A stretch of DNA of 64,000 nucleotides from Bacillus_BD sp963787345. GTDB lineage: Bacteria; Bacillota; Bacilli; Bacillales; Cytobacillaceae. Location: the NCBI GenBank assembly GCA_963787345.1, contig CAWBCW010000005.1, positions 62,001 to 126,000 of the forward strand, written 5' to 3'. How positions within the stretch are numbered: the first letter of the stretch is position 1; every line of letters begins with the position of its first letter. The position numbers were made by a program, and so were the translations under genes. Positions 24,768-33,323 of this stretch are shown here, one piece after another. The notes below the pieces were generated by a model, which saw only the letters and a list, made by a program, of their open reading frames with translations, was not told where the DNA came from and did not search any database.

Positions 24768-26438
24768 TTATGAGAGTCCGACAATCTCTCCACTTTCTGT
24801 AATATCCATACCGTTTGCAGCAGGAACTTTAGGAAGACCAGGCATTGTCATAATTGATCCAGTTAATGCTACGATAAAGCCAGCACCTGCGTTTACTTTA
24901 ACTTCTCTTACAGTGATGTTAAAGCCAGTTGGTGCACCTAATAATTTAGGGTCATCTGAGAATGAATATTGAGTTTTTGCCATACAAATTGGTAATTTAT
25001 CTAAACCAAGATCAGCAATTTCTTTAATTTGTTTCTTCGCTGCTGCAGTAAAGTCAACACCATCTGCACGGTAGATTTCAGTAGCGATTGTATTGATTTT
25101 TTCTTCAATTGCAGCATCCACATCATAAAGAGGAGCAAAGTTAGATGGTTTTGTTTCAGTAATTTCAACCACTTTATTCGCTAATTCAATCGCACCTTCT
25201 CCACCTTTAGTGAATACTTCAGCAAGTACAACGTCGACACCTTTAGCAGATAATTTTTCTTGTAATAAGTTAATTTCTGCATCTGTATCTGTTGGGAATT
25301 TATTAATTGCTACTACAGCAGGAACGCCAAATTTATTGATATTTTCAATATGTCTTTCAATGTTTGCAATTCCATCTTCAAGTGCTTGTAGGTTTTCAGA
25401 AGCAAGTTCTGTTTTAGGCACTCCACCGTTCATTTTAAGAGCTCTGATTGTTGCAACGATAACAGCTGCACTTGGATTTAATCCTGCATAACGAGCTTTA
25501 ATATCAAAGAATTTCTCTGCACCAAGGTCTGCACCAAATCCAGCTTCTGTTACAACATAATCAGCTAGTTTTAGGCCAACTCTTGTTGCCATAACAGAGT
25601 TACAACCATGAGCAATGTTAGCAAATGGGCCACCGTGAATAAATGCAGGTGTATTTTCAACTGTTTGAACAAGGTTTGGCATGATCGCATCCTTTAATAA
25701 TAATGCCATTGCGCCTGTTGCTTCTAACTGACCTGCTGTTACTGCTTCTCCTGATTTATTATAAGCAACAACCATTCTAGATAGGCGATCTTTAAGGTCA
25801 GCCACACTTGTTGCTAAGCAAAGGATAGCCATGATTTCAGATGCAACAGTAATATCAAATCCAGTTTGTCTTACGAATCCGTCAGGCTTTCCACCTAAAC
25901 CAACAATTACATTTCTAAGAGAACGGTCGTTCATGTCAAGTACTCGTCTCCAAACAACTTTCTTAGGATCAATGTCTAGAGCATTTCCTTGATGTAAATG
26001 GTTATCTAATATTGCTGCAAGTAAGTTGTGTGCAGATGTAATTGCATGGAAGTCACCTGTAAAGTGTAGGTTAATATCTTCCATTGGAACTACTTGAGCA
26101 TAACCGCCTCCAGCAGCTCCACCTTTTACACCAAATACAGGTCCTAGTGATGGCTCACGAAGTGCTGTAATTGTTTTCTTACCGATTTTATTTAGACCCA
26201 TAGATAGTCCAACGTTCATAGTTGTTTTTCCTTCACCAGCAGGTGTTGGGTTAATCGCTGTAACAAGTATTAACTTTCCGTCAGGCTTGTCTTCTAGACG
26301 ATTTAATACATCTAATGAAACTTTTGCTTTATATTTTCCGTATAATTCTATTTCATCTTCAGTAATTCCTAATGATTCAGCAATCCCGCTAATTGGTTTT
26401 AATTCTGCTTCTTGTGCAATTTGTACGTCCGTTTTCAT
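24768..26438 (-). CDS. fhs: Formate-tetrahydrofolate ligase
   Basis: The 556-residue enzyme interconverts formate + ATP + THF and 10-formyl-THF + ADP + phosphate. Seen motifs: the P-loop TPAGEGKTTMNVGLS, REPSLGPVFGVKGGAAGGGY, DINLHFTGDFHAITSAHNLL and the C-terminal GSIMTMPGLPKVPAAN. Length matches the family. ATG 26438 follows GGGAGG. A convincing sigma-A promoter (26509-26536) lies upstream, so fhs-folD-fchA can be transcribed apart from the gcv genes. In the glycine-oxidising direction Fhs would release formate and make ATP; in the opposite direction it feeds formate into C1 metabolism. Confidence 0.95.
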   Translation of the reverse strand: MKTDVQIAQEAELKPISGIAESLGITEDEIELYGKYKAKVSLDVLNRLEDKPDGKLILVTAINPTPAGEGKTTMNVGLSMGLNKIGKKTITALREPSLGPVFGVKGGAAGGGYAQVVPMEDINLHFTGDFHAITSAHNLLAAILDNHLHQGNALDIDPKKVVWRRVLDMNDRSLRNVIVGLGGKPDGFVRQTGFDITVASEIMAILCLATSVADLKDRLSRMVVAYNKSGEAVTAGQLEATGAMALLLKDAIMPNLVQTVENTPAFIHGGPFANIAHGCNSVMATRVGLKLADYVVTEAGFGADLGAEKFFDIKARYAGLNPSAAVIVATIRALKMNGGVPKTELASENLQALEDGIANIERHIENINKFGVPAVVAINKFPTDTDAEINLLQEKLSAKGVDVVLAEVFTKGGEGAIELANKVVEITETKPSNFAPLYDVDAAIEEKINTIATEIYRADGVDFTAAAKKQIKEIADLGLDKLPICMAKTQYSFSDDPKLLGAPTGFNITVREVKVNAGAGFIVALTGSIMTMPGLPKVPAANGMDITESGEIVGLS

Positions 26439-26508
26439 GATGTTGCCTCCCATTTCAATACATTTTTTATAATTTATAAATAGACTAACCGTAAATGAGT
26501 ATCATATA

Positions 26509-26536
26509 ATTATAAGTTTTAATTCGAACCTATCAA
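26509..26536 (-). promoter_or_regulatory. Sigma-A promoter for fhs-folD-fchA
   Basis: On the minus strand TTGATA (26536-26531), a 16-base spacer and perfect TATAAT (26514-26509), about 70 bases before the fhs start. It gives the C1 genes a start independent of the glycine riboswitch. Confidence 0.6.
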
Positions 26537-26556
26537 ATAATTGTTAGATTAACGAT

Positions 26557-27954
26557 TTATGCATGAATAGCTAAGCCGTCAACTGCTAATGCGGCTTCAC
26601 CAATAACTTCATTTAATGCTGGGTGAGGGTGAATCATATGAGCAATATCCATAGATGTTGCATCTAATACTTGAGCAAGGGCAGCTTCAGTAATCATATC
26701 TGTTACATGTGGTCCCACCATATGTGCACCTAGTAATTTATTTGTTTTTGCATCTGCAACAAACTTTACAAATCCATCTTGTTCCCCGAGTACAAGAGCT
26801 TTTCCAATCGCACGGAACGGGAATTTACCGATTTTCACTTCATAGCCTTGTTCTTTTGCTTGGTCTTCTGTTAAACCGACACTCGCAACTTCTGGACTAG
26901 AGTATACACACTTTGATACAAGGTTAGGATCAAGTGTTTTAGGTGTTTGACCAGCAATTTTTTCAACCGCAATGATTCCTTCATGTGAAGCAACGTGTGC
27001 AAGTTGTAATCCGCCAATTACGTCACCGATCGCATATACATTTGGTTCATTTGTTAAATAATACTCATCTGTTTTGATAAAACCACGATCTAACTCAACA
27101 GCAGTATTTTCAAGGCCAATACCATCTGAAAGCGGTTGCCTTCCGACAGATACTAAGACTTTATCAGCAGAATAAGCTACTTCTTTTCCTTTTTGTTCTG
27201 CTTTAATGGATACACCATCACCTTTTTCTAATGTATCAGGCAATACTTTTGCTTTTGTTACGATTTTAATGCCTTTTTTCTTCATTAGACGTTGGATTTC
27301 TTTTGAAACTTCTTTATCTTCTGTAGGCAAGATCCGATCTGCAAATTCAATAACAGTTACTTTCGTTCCAAAATCATGAAGGAGCGATGCCCATTCCATT
27401 CCAATAACGCCGCCACCAACAATAATAATTGATTCTGGTAGTTCTTCCATTTGCAATGCTTCATCTGAAGTCATCACAAATTGACCATCTATATCAAGAC
27501 CTGGAAGGCTTCTTGGACGAGAACCAGTCGCAATGATTACATTTTTTGTATTAAGTAACGTTTCTTCCCCACTACTTAACTTTACTGACACAGCATTCGC
27601 ATTTAACAGACTGCCTAATCCATCATAAACATCGATCTTTCCTTGTTTCATCAAATGCTCGATGCCTTTTAATAATCGATCCTGTGTTTCCTCTTTGCGT
27701 TGCTGAACTTTTAGGAAGTTAAGACTAACCTCAGGGGCAATAACTCCGAACTCTTCAGCATTTTTAGTGTTAACGTAGATTTCCGCACTTCTTAATAAAG
27801 CTTTTGATGGGATACAACCAGCATGAAGGCATGTTCCGCCTAATTTATTCTTTTCTACTACTGCTGTTTTTAATCCTAACTGTGATGCACGAATAGCTGC
27901 TACGTATCCCCCTGGTCCTCCACCAACAATGACTACATCATACTGTTGTGACAT
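26557..27954 (-). CDS. lpdA: Dihydrolipoyl dehydrogenase (L-protein / E3)
   Basis: A 465-residue FAD/NAD disulfide oxidoreductase that reoxidises the dihydrolipoyl arm of GcvH. It has VVIVGGGPGGYVAAIRASQ, the redox disulfide GGTCLHAGCIPSK, the NAD motif IIVGGGVIGMEWAS, YAIGDVIGGLQLAHVASHEG and the catalytic His motif MIHPHPALNEVIGEAAL. No lipoyl domain is fused. The gene is in the glycine cleavage cluster, so it is probably dedicated to that complex, while an E3 for the 2-oxo acid dehydrogenases would be elsewhere. A perfect hairpin (27999-28034) separates it from gcvPB. Confidence 0.94.
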   Translation of the reverse strand: MSQQYDVVIVGGGPGGYVAAIRASQLGLKTAVVEKNKLGGTCLHAGCIPSKALLRSAEIYVNTKNAEEFGVIAPEVSLNFLKVQQRKEETQDRLLKGIEHLMKQGKIDVYDGLGSLLNANAVSVKLSSGEETLLNTKNVIIATGSRPRSLPGLDIDGQFVMTSDEALQMEELPESIIIVGGGVIGMEWASLLHDFGTKVTVIEFADRILPTEDKEVSKEIQRLMKKKGIKIVTKAKVLPDTLEKGDGVSIKAEQKGKEVAYSADKVLVSVGRQPLSDGIGLENTAVELDRGFIKTDEYYLTNEPNVYAIGDVIGGLQLAHVASHEGIIAVEKIAGQTPKTLDPNLVSKCVYSSPEVASVGLTEDQAKEQGYEVKIGKFPFRAIGKALVLGEQDGFVKFVADAKTNKLLGAHMVGPHVTDMITEAALAQVLDATSMDIAHMIHPHPALNEVIGEAALAVDGLAIHA

Positions 27955-27998
27955 TTGCAGTTCCTCCTCAAAATATATCTATATATTTAAATGATGGG

Positions 27999-28034
27999 AC
28001 CAAGAATGAAGGAAAGTATACCTTCATTCTTGGT
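27999..28034 (-). repeat. Intercistronic hairpin between gcvPB and lpdA
   Basis: ACCAAGAATGAAGG and CCTTCATTCTTGGT form a perfect 14-base-pair stem around 8 bases. No T run follows on the minus strand, so mRNA processing or stabilisation is more likely than termination. Confidence 0.55.
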
Positions 28035-28042
28035 ATCTCCTT

Positions 28043-29521
28043 TTAAGCTTCTACAGATTCTTTGCTTACTTCTTTTGTATAGCGCAAAATAGGATTTCTT
28101 GCTGCCTGTACTTCATCCAAACGACCGATGATTGTTGTATGTGGTGCATCTAAGACAACTTCTGGATTTTCTTCTACTTCTTTCGCAATTTGAATCATTA
28201 CATCTGCGAATGCATCCATTGTTTCTTTTGACTCTGTTTCTGTCGGTTCAATCATTATGCACTCTTCCACATTTAATGGGAAGTAGATTGTAGGCGGATG
28301 GTAGCCAAAGTCTAACAGACGTTTTGCCATATCGAGCGTACGAACGCCGAGTTTCTTCTGTCTTGAGCCAGATAGCACAAACTCATGCTTACAAAGTTGT
28401 GTATATGGAGAGTCAAAATACGGCTCAAGTCTTTTGCGAAGGTAATTCGCATGAAGAACAGCGCCCTCAGATACTTCACGTAATCCAATATTCCCCATTG
28501 TACGAATATAAGTGTAGGCACGAACGTTAATGCCGAAGTTTCCATAATATCCTTTAACACGGCCAATTGATAACGGGTAATCTGAATTTAAGATATATTT
28601 ATCGCCATCTTTTTCAACACGCGGTACTGGTAAATGAGGAATTAAGATTTCCTTCACTCCAACTGGGCCAGAACCTGGGCCTCCACCACCATGTGGACCT
28701 GTGAATGTTTTATGAAGATTTAAGTGAACAACATCAAAGCCCATGTCTCCTGGTGTTGTTTTTCCTAAAATCGCATTGGAGTTTGCTCCATCATAGTAAA
28801 GCAATCCGCCAGCTTCATGAACGACTTCAGCGATTTCTTTAATTTCTTTTTCAAACAATCCAAGTGTATTAGGATTTGTTAACATTAATGCAGCAGTATC
28901 ACTGTCAACATGTTTCTTTAGTTCTTCTAAGTCAACTAATCCATTTTCGTTGGATGGAATTGTGATCGTATCATAACCAGCTACAGTTGCACTCGCAGGG
29001 TTCGTCCCGTGTGCAGAGTCTGGAACAAGTACTTTCGTTCTGTTTTCACCTTTTTGTTCATGATACGCTCTAACCATCATTAAGCCGGTCCATTCCCCTT
29101 GAGCACCTGCCGCAGGTTGTAATGTAACAGCATCCATTCCTGTAATAACCGCTAATTCTTCTTGCAGGTTATACATAAGCTCAAGTGCACCTTGTACGGT
29201 TTCAGTTGGCTGATATGGATGAATACGGCTAAATCCAGCAAGACGAGCCACCACTTCATTAATTTTCGGATTGTATTTCATTGTGCAAGAACCAAGTGGA
29301 TAAAATCCGTTGTCGATTCCATGGTTTTTATTTGAAAGTGCTGTATAGTGACGCACAAGATCAAGTTCAGCTACTTCCGGAAGTTCTGCTGCTTCGTCAC
29401 GAATTAAATGTTTTGGAAATTTATCTTCTAAGTTAACGCTGTCCACATCACTCTTTGGAAGGCTGTAGCCTACACGTCCTGGACGGCTAACTTCAAAAAT
29501 TAGATCATTATACTCAGCCAT
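28043..29521 (-). CDS. gcvPB: Glycine dehydrogenase (decarboxylating) subunit 2
   Basis: The 492-residue P-protein subunit binds PLP and, with GcvPA, decarboxylates glycine and passes the aminomethyl group to lipoyl-GcvH. The PLP lysine is in NLHKTFTGPHGGGGPGSGP; YPLGSCTMKYNPKINE, PAAGAQGEWTGLMM and DSAHGTNPASATVAGY are family motifs. Length is normal for the two-subunit form. Its start overlaps the gcvPA stop by 8 bases, so translation is coupled and the subunits are made in equal amounts. Confidence 0.95.
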   Translation of the reverse strand: MAEYNDLIFEVSRPGRVGYSLPKSDVDSVNLEDKFPKHLIRDEAAELPEVAELDLVRHYTALSNKNHGIDNGFYPLGSCTMKYNPKINEVVARLAGFSRIHPYQPTETVQGALELMYNLQEELAVITGMDAVTLQPAAGAQGEWTGLMMVRAYHEQKGENRTKVLVPDSAHGTNPASATVAGYDTITIPSNENGLVDLEELKKHVDSDTAALMLTNPNTLGLFEKEIKEIAEVVHEAGGLLYYDGANSNAILGKTTPGDMGFDVVHLNLHKTFTGPHGGGGPGSGPVGVKEILIPHLPVPRVEKDGDKYILNSDYPLSIGRVKGYYGNFGINVRAYTYIRTMGNIGLREVSEGAVLHANYLRKRLEPYFDSPYTQLCKHEFVLSGSRQKKLGVRTLDMAKRLLDFGYHPPTIYFPLNVEECIMIEPTETESKETMDAFADVMIQIAKEVEENPEVVLDAPHTTIIGRLDEVQAARNPILRYTKEVSKESVEA

Positions 29522-30866
29522 TTACAATCGCCTCCAATGCTTCTACAAATTGATCAATCTCTTCTTTTGAACGTTGTTCTGTTACGGCAATCAGCATTTG
29601 ATTTTCATAACCATAATCGACACCTAAGTCATACCCGCCAATGAAGCCTTTTTCAAGAAGCTTTTCATTGATTTCTTTCACTGGGCGTGGAAGTTCTACA
29701 ACAAATTCATTAAAGAAGGCTGATTGATTCAACACGTTAAATCCTTTGCTTTGAAGAGCTTTAGCCGTGTAATCTGCTTTCTCAATATTTTGCATGGACA
29801 TTTCACGAACTCCATTTTTACCAAGTGCTGACATACAAATAGAAGATGCAAGCGCATTTAATGCTTGGTTCGAACAAATGTTGGATGTTGCTTTATCACG
29901 ACGGATGTGCTGTTCACGTGCTTGTAACGTTAATACAAATCCACGTTTGCCATTATCATCTTGCGTTTGACCAACAATACGTCCAGGAATTTTACGCATT
30001 AACTTTTTATTCACGGCAAAATATCCGCAGTGCGGGCCGCCGAAGTTCATTGAAACTCCAAGTGGCTGCATATCACCGACAACAATGTCAGCTCCAAGTT
30101 TACCTGGTGATTGTAGAAGTGCTAAAGCAAGCGGGTTCGAACTCACAACAAGCATCGCTTTATTTTCACTTGCAATCTTTTTAATTTCAGCTAAATCTTC
30201 GATGGATCCAAAGAAGTTTGGATATTGAACAATTACAGCTGCTGTGTCTTTGTCGATTTGTGATTTTAATTGCTCTAAATCCGTTACATCAGAAGCAAGA
30301 CTTACTTCTTCCATTTCATAGTTTTGACCTTTTGCAACAGTCGTTAAAATCGAACGTGATTCTGGGTGAACCCCTTTCGAAATTAATACTTTTGAACGTC
30401 TCGTTGAAGCAACGGCTAGAGACGCTGCTTCTGCAAGAGAGGTAAAGCCGTCATACATCGATGAGTTAGCTAAATCCATTCCAGTTAATTCCGCAACCAT
30501 TGTTTGGAATTCAAAAATCGCTTGTAATTCCCCTTGGCTGATTTCTGGTTGATAAGGAGTATAAGCCGTATAGAATTCTGAACGTGAAATCATTGCATCT
30601 ACTACACTTGGAATGTAATGATCGTACGTACCAGCCCCTAAAAACATCGGATATTGATCCGCATTTACGTTACGGCCAGCCATTCTATTCATTTTCTTCA
30701 TTAATACAGGCTCTGAATCTGCTTCAGGAATGTTTAATTCCCCTTTTAAACGAAGCTCAGATGGAATGTCTGCAAATAATTCTTCGATAGAAGACATTCC
30801 TAGAAAATCGAGCATTTCCTTTTTATCTTGTTCTGTACTAGGAAGGTATCTATAAGTATTTGTCAT
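29514..30866 (-). CDS. gcvPA: Glycine dehydrogenase (decarboxylating) subunit 1
   Basis: The 450-residue partner of GcvPB. It has RYLPSTEQDKKEMLDFLG, FLGAGTYDHYIPSVV, FYTAYTPYQPEISQGELQ and GGPHCGYFAVNKKLMRKIPG, all typical. It starts two bases before the preceding gcvH stop region ends and overlaps gcvPB downstream, giving a tight gcvH-gcvPA-gcvPB block. It catalyses the glycine decarboxylation half-reaction together with GcvPB. Confidence 0.95.
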   Translation of the reverse strand: MTNTYRYLPSTEQDKKEMLDFLGMSSIEELFADIPSELRLKGELNIPEADSEPVLMKKMNRMAGRNVNADQYPMFLGAGTYDHYIPSVVDAMISRSEFYTAYTPYQPEISQGELQAIFEFQTMVAELTGMDLANSSMYDGFTSLAEAASLAVASTRRSKVLISKGVHPESRSILTTVAKGQNYEMEEVSLASDVTDLEQLKSQIDKDTAAVIVQYPNFFGSIEDLAEIKKIASENKAMLVVSSNPLALALLQSPGKLGADIVVGDMQPLGVSMNFGGPHCGYFAVNKKLMRKIPGRIVGQTQDDNGKRGFVLTLQAREQHIRRDKATSNICSNQALNALASSICMSALGKNGVREMSMQNIEKADYTAKALQSKGFNVLNQSAFFNEFVVELPRPVKEINEKLLEKGFIGGYDLGVDYGYENQMLIAVTEQRSKEEIDQFVEALEAIVNG

Positions 30867-30867
30867 C

Positions 30868-31251
30868 TTATTCCTCTCCTTCTTTTACAAATGCTAGGTA
30901 CTCATCCTCACTCATAAGTGATTTCAATTCTTCTGCGTCTGACAATTCAACTTCAACTAACCAACCTGCCTCAAGCGGTTGTTCGTTCACTGTTTGTGGT
31001 GAATCTTCTAATTCTTCATTTACAAGTACAACAGAACCTGAAACAGGTGAAACTAAATCAGAAACCGCTTTAACGGACTCGATTGATCCCATTGTTTCAT
31101 TTGCTGTTACGTCATCGCCTTCTTCAGGGTTTTCAACAAAGACGATATCTCCTAATGAGTTTTGTGCATAATCAGAAATCCCTACACGTACACGATTTCC
31201 TTCTAATTGTAGTACCCACTCATGATCCTTGCTATATAGTAAATTTGCCAT
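30868..31251 (-). CDS. gcvH: Glycine cleavage system H protein
   Basis: The 127-residue lipoyl carrier protein moves the aminomethyl group between P-, T- and L-proteins. The lipoylated lysine is in GSIESVKAVSDLVSPVSG. GISDYAQNSLGDIVFVENPE is the usual N-terminal motif. The stop is one base before gcvPA starts. A long hairpin at 31301-31352 lies between it and gcvT upstream, so it may be expressed at a level different from gcvT. Confidence 0.95.
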   Translation of the reverse strand: MANLLYSKDHEWVLQLEGNRVRVGISDYAQNSLGDIVFVENPEEGDDVTANETMGSIESVKAVSDLVSPVSGSVVLVNEELEDSPQTVNEQPLEAGWLVEVELSDAEELKSLMSEDEYLAFVKEGEE

Positions 31252-31300
31252 TATTTTTTCTTCCCTTCGCTATATAATATATGCATTTATATTAATTAAT

Positions 31301-31352
31301 TGTAAGGTGAGCGTTTCAAATGCGTTAATGCGCTTGAAGTGCCTGCCTTACA
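31301..31352 (-). repeat. Long intercistronic hairpin between gcvT and gcvH
   Basis: TGTAAGG pairs with CCTTACA, GCGTTTCAA with TTGAAGTGC (two G-U pairs) and ATGC with GCG around GTTAAT, giving an almost continuous stem. No T run follows. The GGTG...TGCC core resembles the GGTGCC hairpins elsewhere in the window. Confidence 0.5.
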
Positions 31353-31356
31353 TGGA

Positions 31357-32469
31357 CTAACCTCTTTTATAGAATGGAGTTTTTACAACAACCGCATCAA
31401 TCAACTTATTTCGAACTTGAACTTTTATTTCCGTTCCTATTTTTGCGTGTTCTACAGATAATAACGCAAGACCGATGCTTTTCTTTAATGTTGGTGATTG
31501 AGTTCCAGATGTAACCTCACCAATTTCCTCTTCACCAGCTGAGAAAACTTTATAACCAGTACGAGGAATTCCTCTTCCTGTTAATTCAATTCCAACGACT
31601 CTGCGTTTAAGGCCTTCTTCTTTTTGCTTCGCAAGAGCTTCTTTTCCGATAAAGTCGTCTTCTTTAGTGACTTTAACCGCAAAACCAATGCCTGCTTCAA
31701 GAGGAGTAATATCGTTTGTAAACTCTTGGCCATATAGATTAAGTCGTGCTTCTAGACGAAGAGTATCACGTGCACCTAACCCACATGGTTTGATGCCTTC
31801 GTCTTCACCCGCTTCTAGGAGTTTATCCCAAAGCTCTGCCGTCTTGTCAGCAGCTAAGTAAAGTTCGAAACCATCTTCTCCTGTGTAACCTGTACGGGAG
31901 ATAAGTACGTTGTCAATTCCAGCAACTGTAGCATCTTGCGCAAACTGGTAAAATTTAATTTCTGGAAGATTAACGTCTGTTAGCTTTTGCAGGATCGATT
32001 CTGCCTTTGGACCTTGGATCGCAAGCTGTCCCACTTCTGGTGAAATATTCTGAATCGTTACATCGCCTTTTACATGTTGTGTGATCCACTCATAATCTTT
32101 ATCAATGTTAGCTGCATTCGGTACAAATAAGTATTTTTCATCTGCTAATTTATAAATAATTAAATCATCTACAGTGCCGCCTTCTGGATAACATAGGGCT
32201 GTATACTGAGCTTGATTGATATGTATCGTTGTAATATCGTTTGTACCAATGCTATTAATGAAGCTTTCCGCGTCTTTTCCTTCAACAATAAATTCACCCA
32301 TATGGGATACGTCAAAAAGTCCCGCAGCAGTACGAACGGCTTCATGTTCTTCTAAGATGCTAGAGAACTGTACTGGAAGTGCCCAGCCGCCAAAATCAAT
32401 GACCTTCGCGCCATGTTTTTTATATGTTTCAAAAAGCGGTGTTCGCTTTAATTCAGTTTCTGTACTCAT
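31357..32469 (-). CDS. gcvT: Aminomethyltransferase (glycine cleavage T protein)
   Basis: A 370-residue T-protein that releases ammonia and forms methylene-THF from the aminomethyl-lipoyl arm. Motifs: VIDFGGWALPVQFSSI, GLFDVSHMGEFIVEG, LISRTGYTGEDGFELYL, KPCGLGARDTLRLEARLNLY and GRGIPRTGYKVF. It is the first structural gene of the glycine operon and follows the tandem glycine riboswitch and a 280-base leader. The ATG follows GGAGG at 8 bases. Confidence 0.95.
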   Translation of the reverse strand: MSTETELKRTPLFETYKKHGAKVIDFGGWALPVQFSSILEEHEAVRTAAGLFDVSHMGEFIVEGKDAESFINSIGTNDITTIHINQAQYTALCYPEGGTVDDLIIYKLADEKYLFVPNAANIDKDYEWITQHVKGDVTIQNISPEVGQLAIQGPKAESILQKLTDVNLPEIKFYQFAQDATVAGIDNVLISRTGYTGEDGFELYLAADKTAELWDKLLEAGEDEGIKPCGLGARDTLRLEARLNLYGQEFTNDITPLEAGIGFAVKVTKEDDFIGKEALAKQKEEGLKRRVVGIELTGRGIPRTGYKVFSAGEEEIGEVTSGTQSPTLKKSIGLALLSVEHAKIGTEIKVQVRNKLIDAVVVKTPFYKRG

Positions 32470-32512
32470 AATTACAACCTCCAGTTAAGATTTCGTAGAT
32501 AAAATTTTCAGT

Positions 32513-32575
32513 TCACATAATCCTTTGATGTTTGACCTCTTTATTCATTATCAAAATCTGCAATAATGAATTCAT
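32513..32575 (-). CDS. Possible 20-residue leader peptide upstream of gcvT
   Basis: The frame MNSLLQILIMNKEVKHQRIM starts with ATG at 32575, with an unusually strong GGGAGGTGAGG (32598-32588) 12 bases upstream, and stops 43 bases before gcvT. It has no glycine codon, so classical glycine-codon attenuation is unlikely. The strong ribosome site without another gene is the main reason to list it. It could equally be noncoding leader. Confidence 0.3.
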   Translation of the reverse strand: MNSLLQILIMNKEVKHQRIM

Positions 32576-32618
32576 ATGTTAGCGTTTCCTCACCTCCCAA
32601 AAAGATGTATGTGTTTTT

Positions 32619-32654
32619 GAGCGAAGAGAACCTGCAATATCTATTACAGCGCTC
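32619..32654 (-). ncRNA. Structured leader element between riboswitch terminator and gcvT
   Basis: On the minus strand GAGCG pairs with CGCTC, enclosing CTGTAAT/ATTGCAG around AGAT, with an unpaired GTTCTCTT on one side. It lies downstream of the riboswitch terminator and just before an orphan ribosome site. I do not recognise the structure as a known class. Confidence 0.35.
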
Positions 32655-32753
32655 ACAGTTTTATCTTGCTGCTTAACTACATTTTCATGAAAAATAGATT
32701 AACTTTTATTTCACATTGTCTATTTATGTATTAAAAAATTTGAACACAAAAAA

Positions 32754-32970
32754 GGACAGAAAAGGGTAGCCGCAGCATCGATCCCCTTCTCTGTCCTTTT
32801 ACCTGAGAGATTTACCCAATAATAACATTGGATTTTCCCCTTTGGTGTCGTTTTACGAGCTCTCCAGAGTTGCGTCCTATTGTGGTTCTATCTACCTGAG
32901 AGTTTTGTTCCAAGGGTCTTTTTGGAACTTGCTCCTTCGGTGGCCTTTACAATGCACTCTCCCACAATTT
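32754..32970 (-). promoter_or_regulatory. Tandem glycine riboswitch with terminator expression platform
   Basis: Read on the minus strand there are two glycine aptamers: first GTGGGAGAG, GGCCACCGAAGGAGCAA and AACTCTCAGGTA; then AACTCTGGAGAG, CGACACCAAAGGGGAAA and AATCTCTCAGGTA. They are followed directly by the hairpin GGACAGAGAAGGGG / CCCTTTTCTGTCC (32796-32754) and TTTTTT. The arrangement is the standard gcv on-switch: glycine binding prevents termination and allows gcvT and downstream genes to be made. Confidence 0.93.
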
Positions 32971-33007
32971 TCATCCGCAATATTCTATTAGTTTTGTCTA
33001 TATGATT

Positions 33008-33036
33008 AGAATATACATGATAGCAGAAATTGTCAA
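33008..33036 (-). promoter_or_regulatory. Sigma-A promoter of the glycine riboswitch-gcv operon
   Basis: On the minus strand TTGACA (33036-33031), a 17-base spacer and TATTCT (33013-33008), placing the start about 30 bases before the first aptamer. Confidence 0.65.
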
Positions 33037-33323
33037 ACATTAATTAAAAGCGCTTACAGTTTTAGAAAAATAATAATATTAGAAACTATCATTATTGTAC
33101 TAAAACCTTATTTCATTGGGAATCTTCCTGTAATTCTTTGTCTTGTATACTAGTTTTTCGGTCTATATTAACACTCACCAAACCATAAAATATCTTTATA
33201 AATTAAATAATTAAATAAAAAAATTTTTTAAATAAATCGTCTCTTTCTTTTTGTTTGTTTAACAAGTTAATCAAAGCTATAATTAGATGTTGTTCAGAAA
33301 TTAATTATATACTGAAAAGAGAT

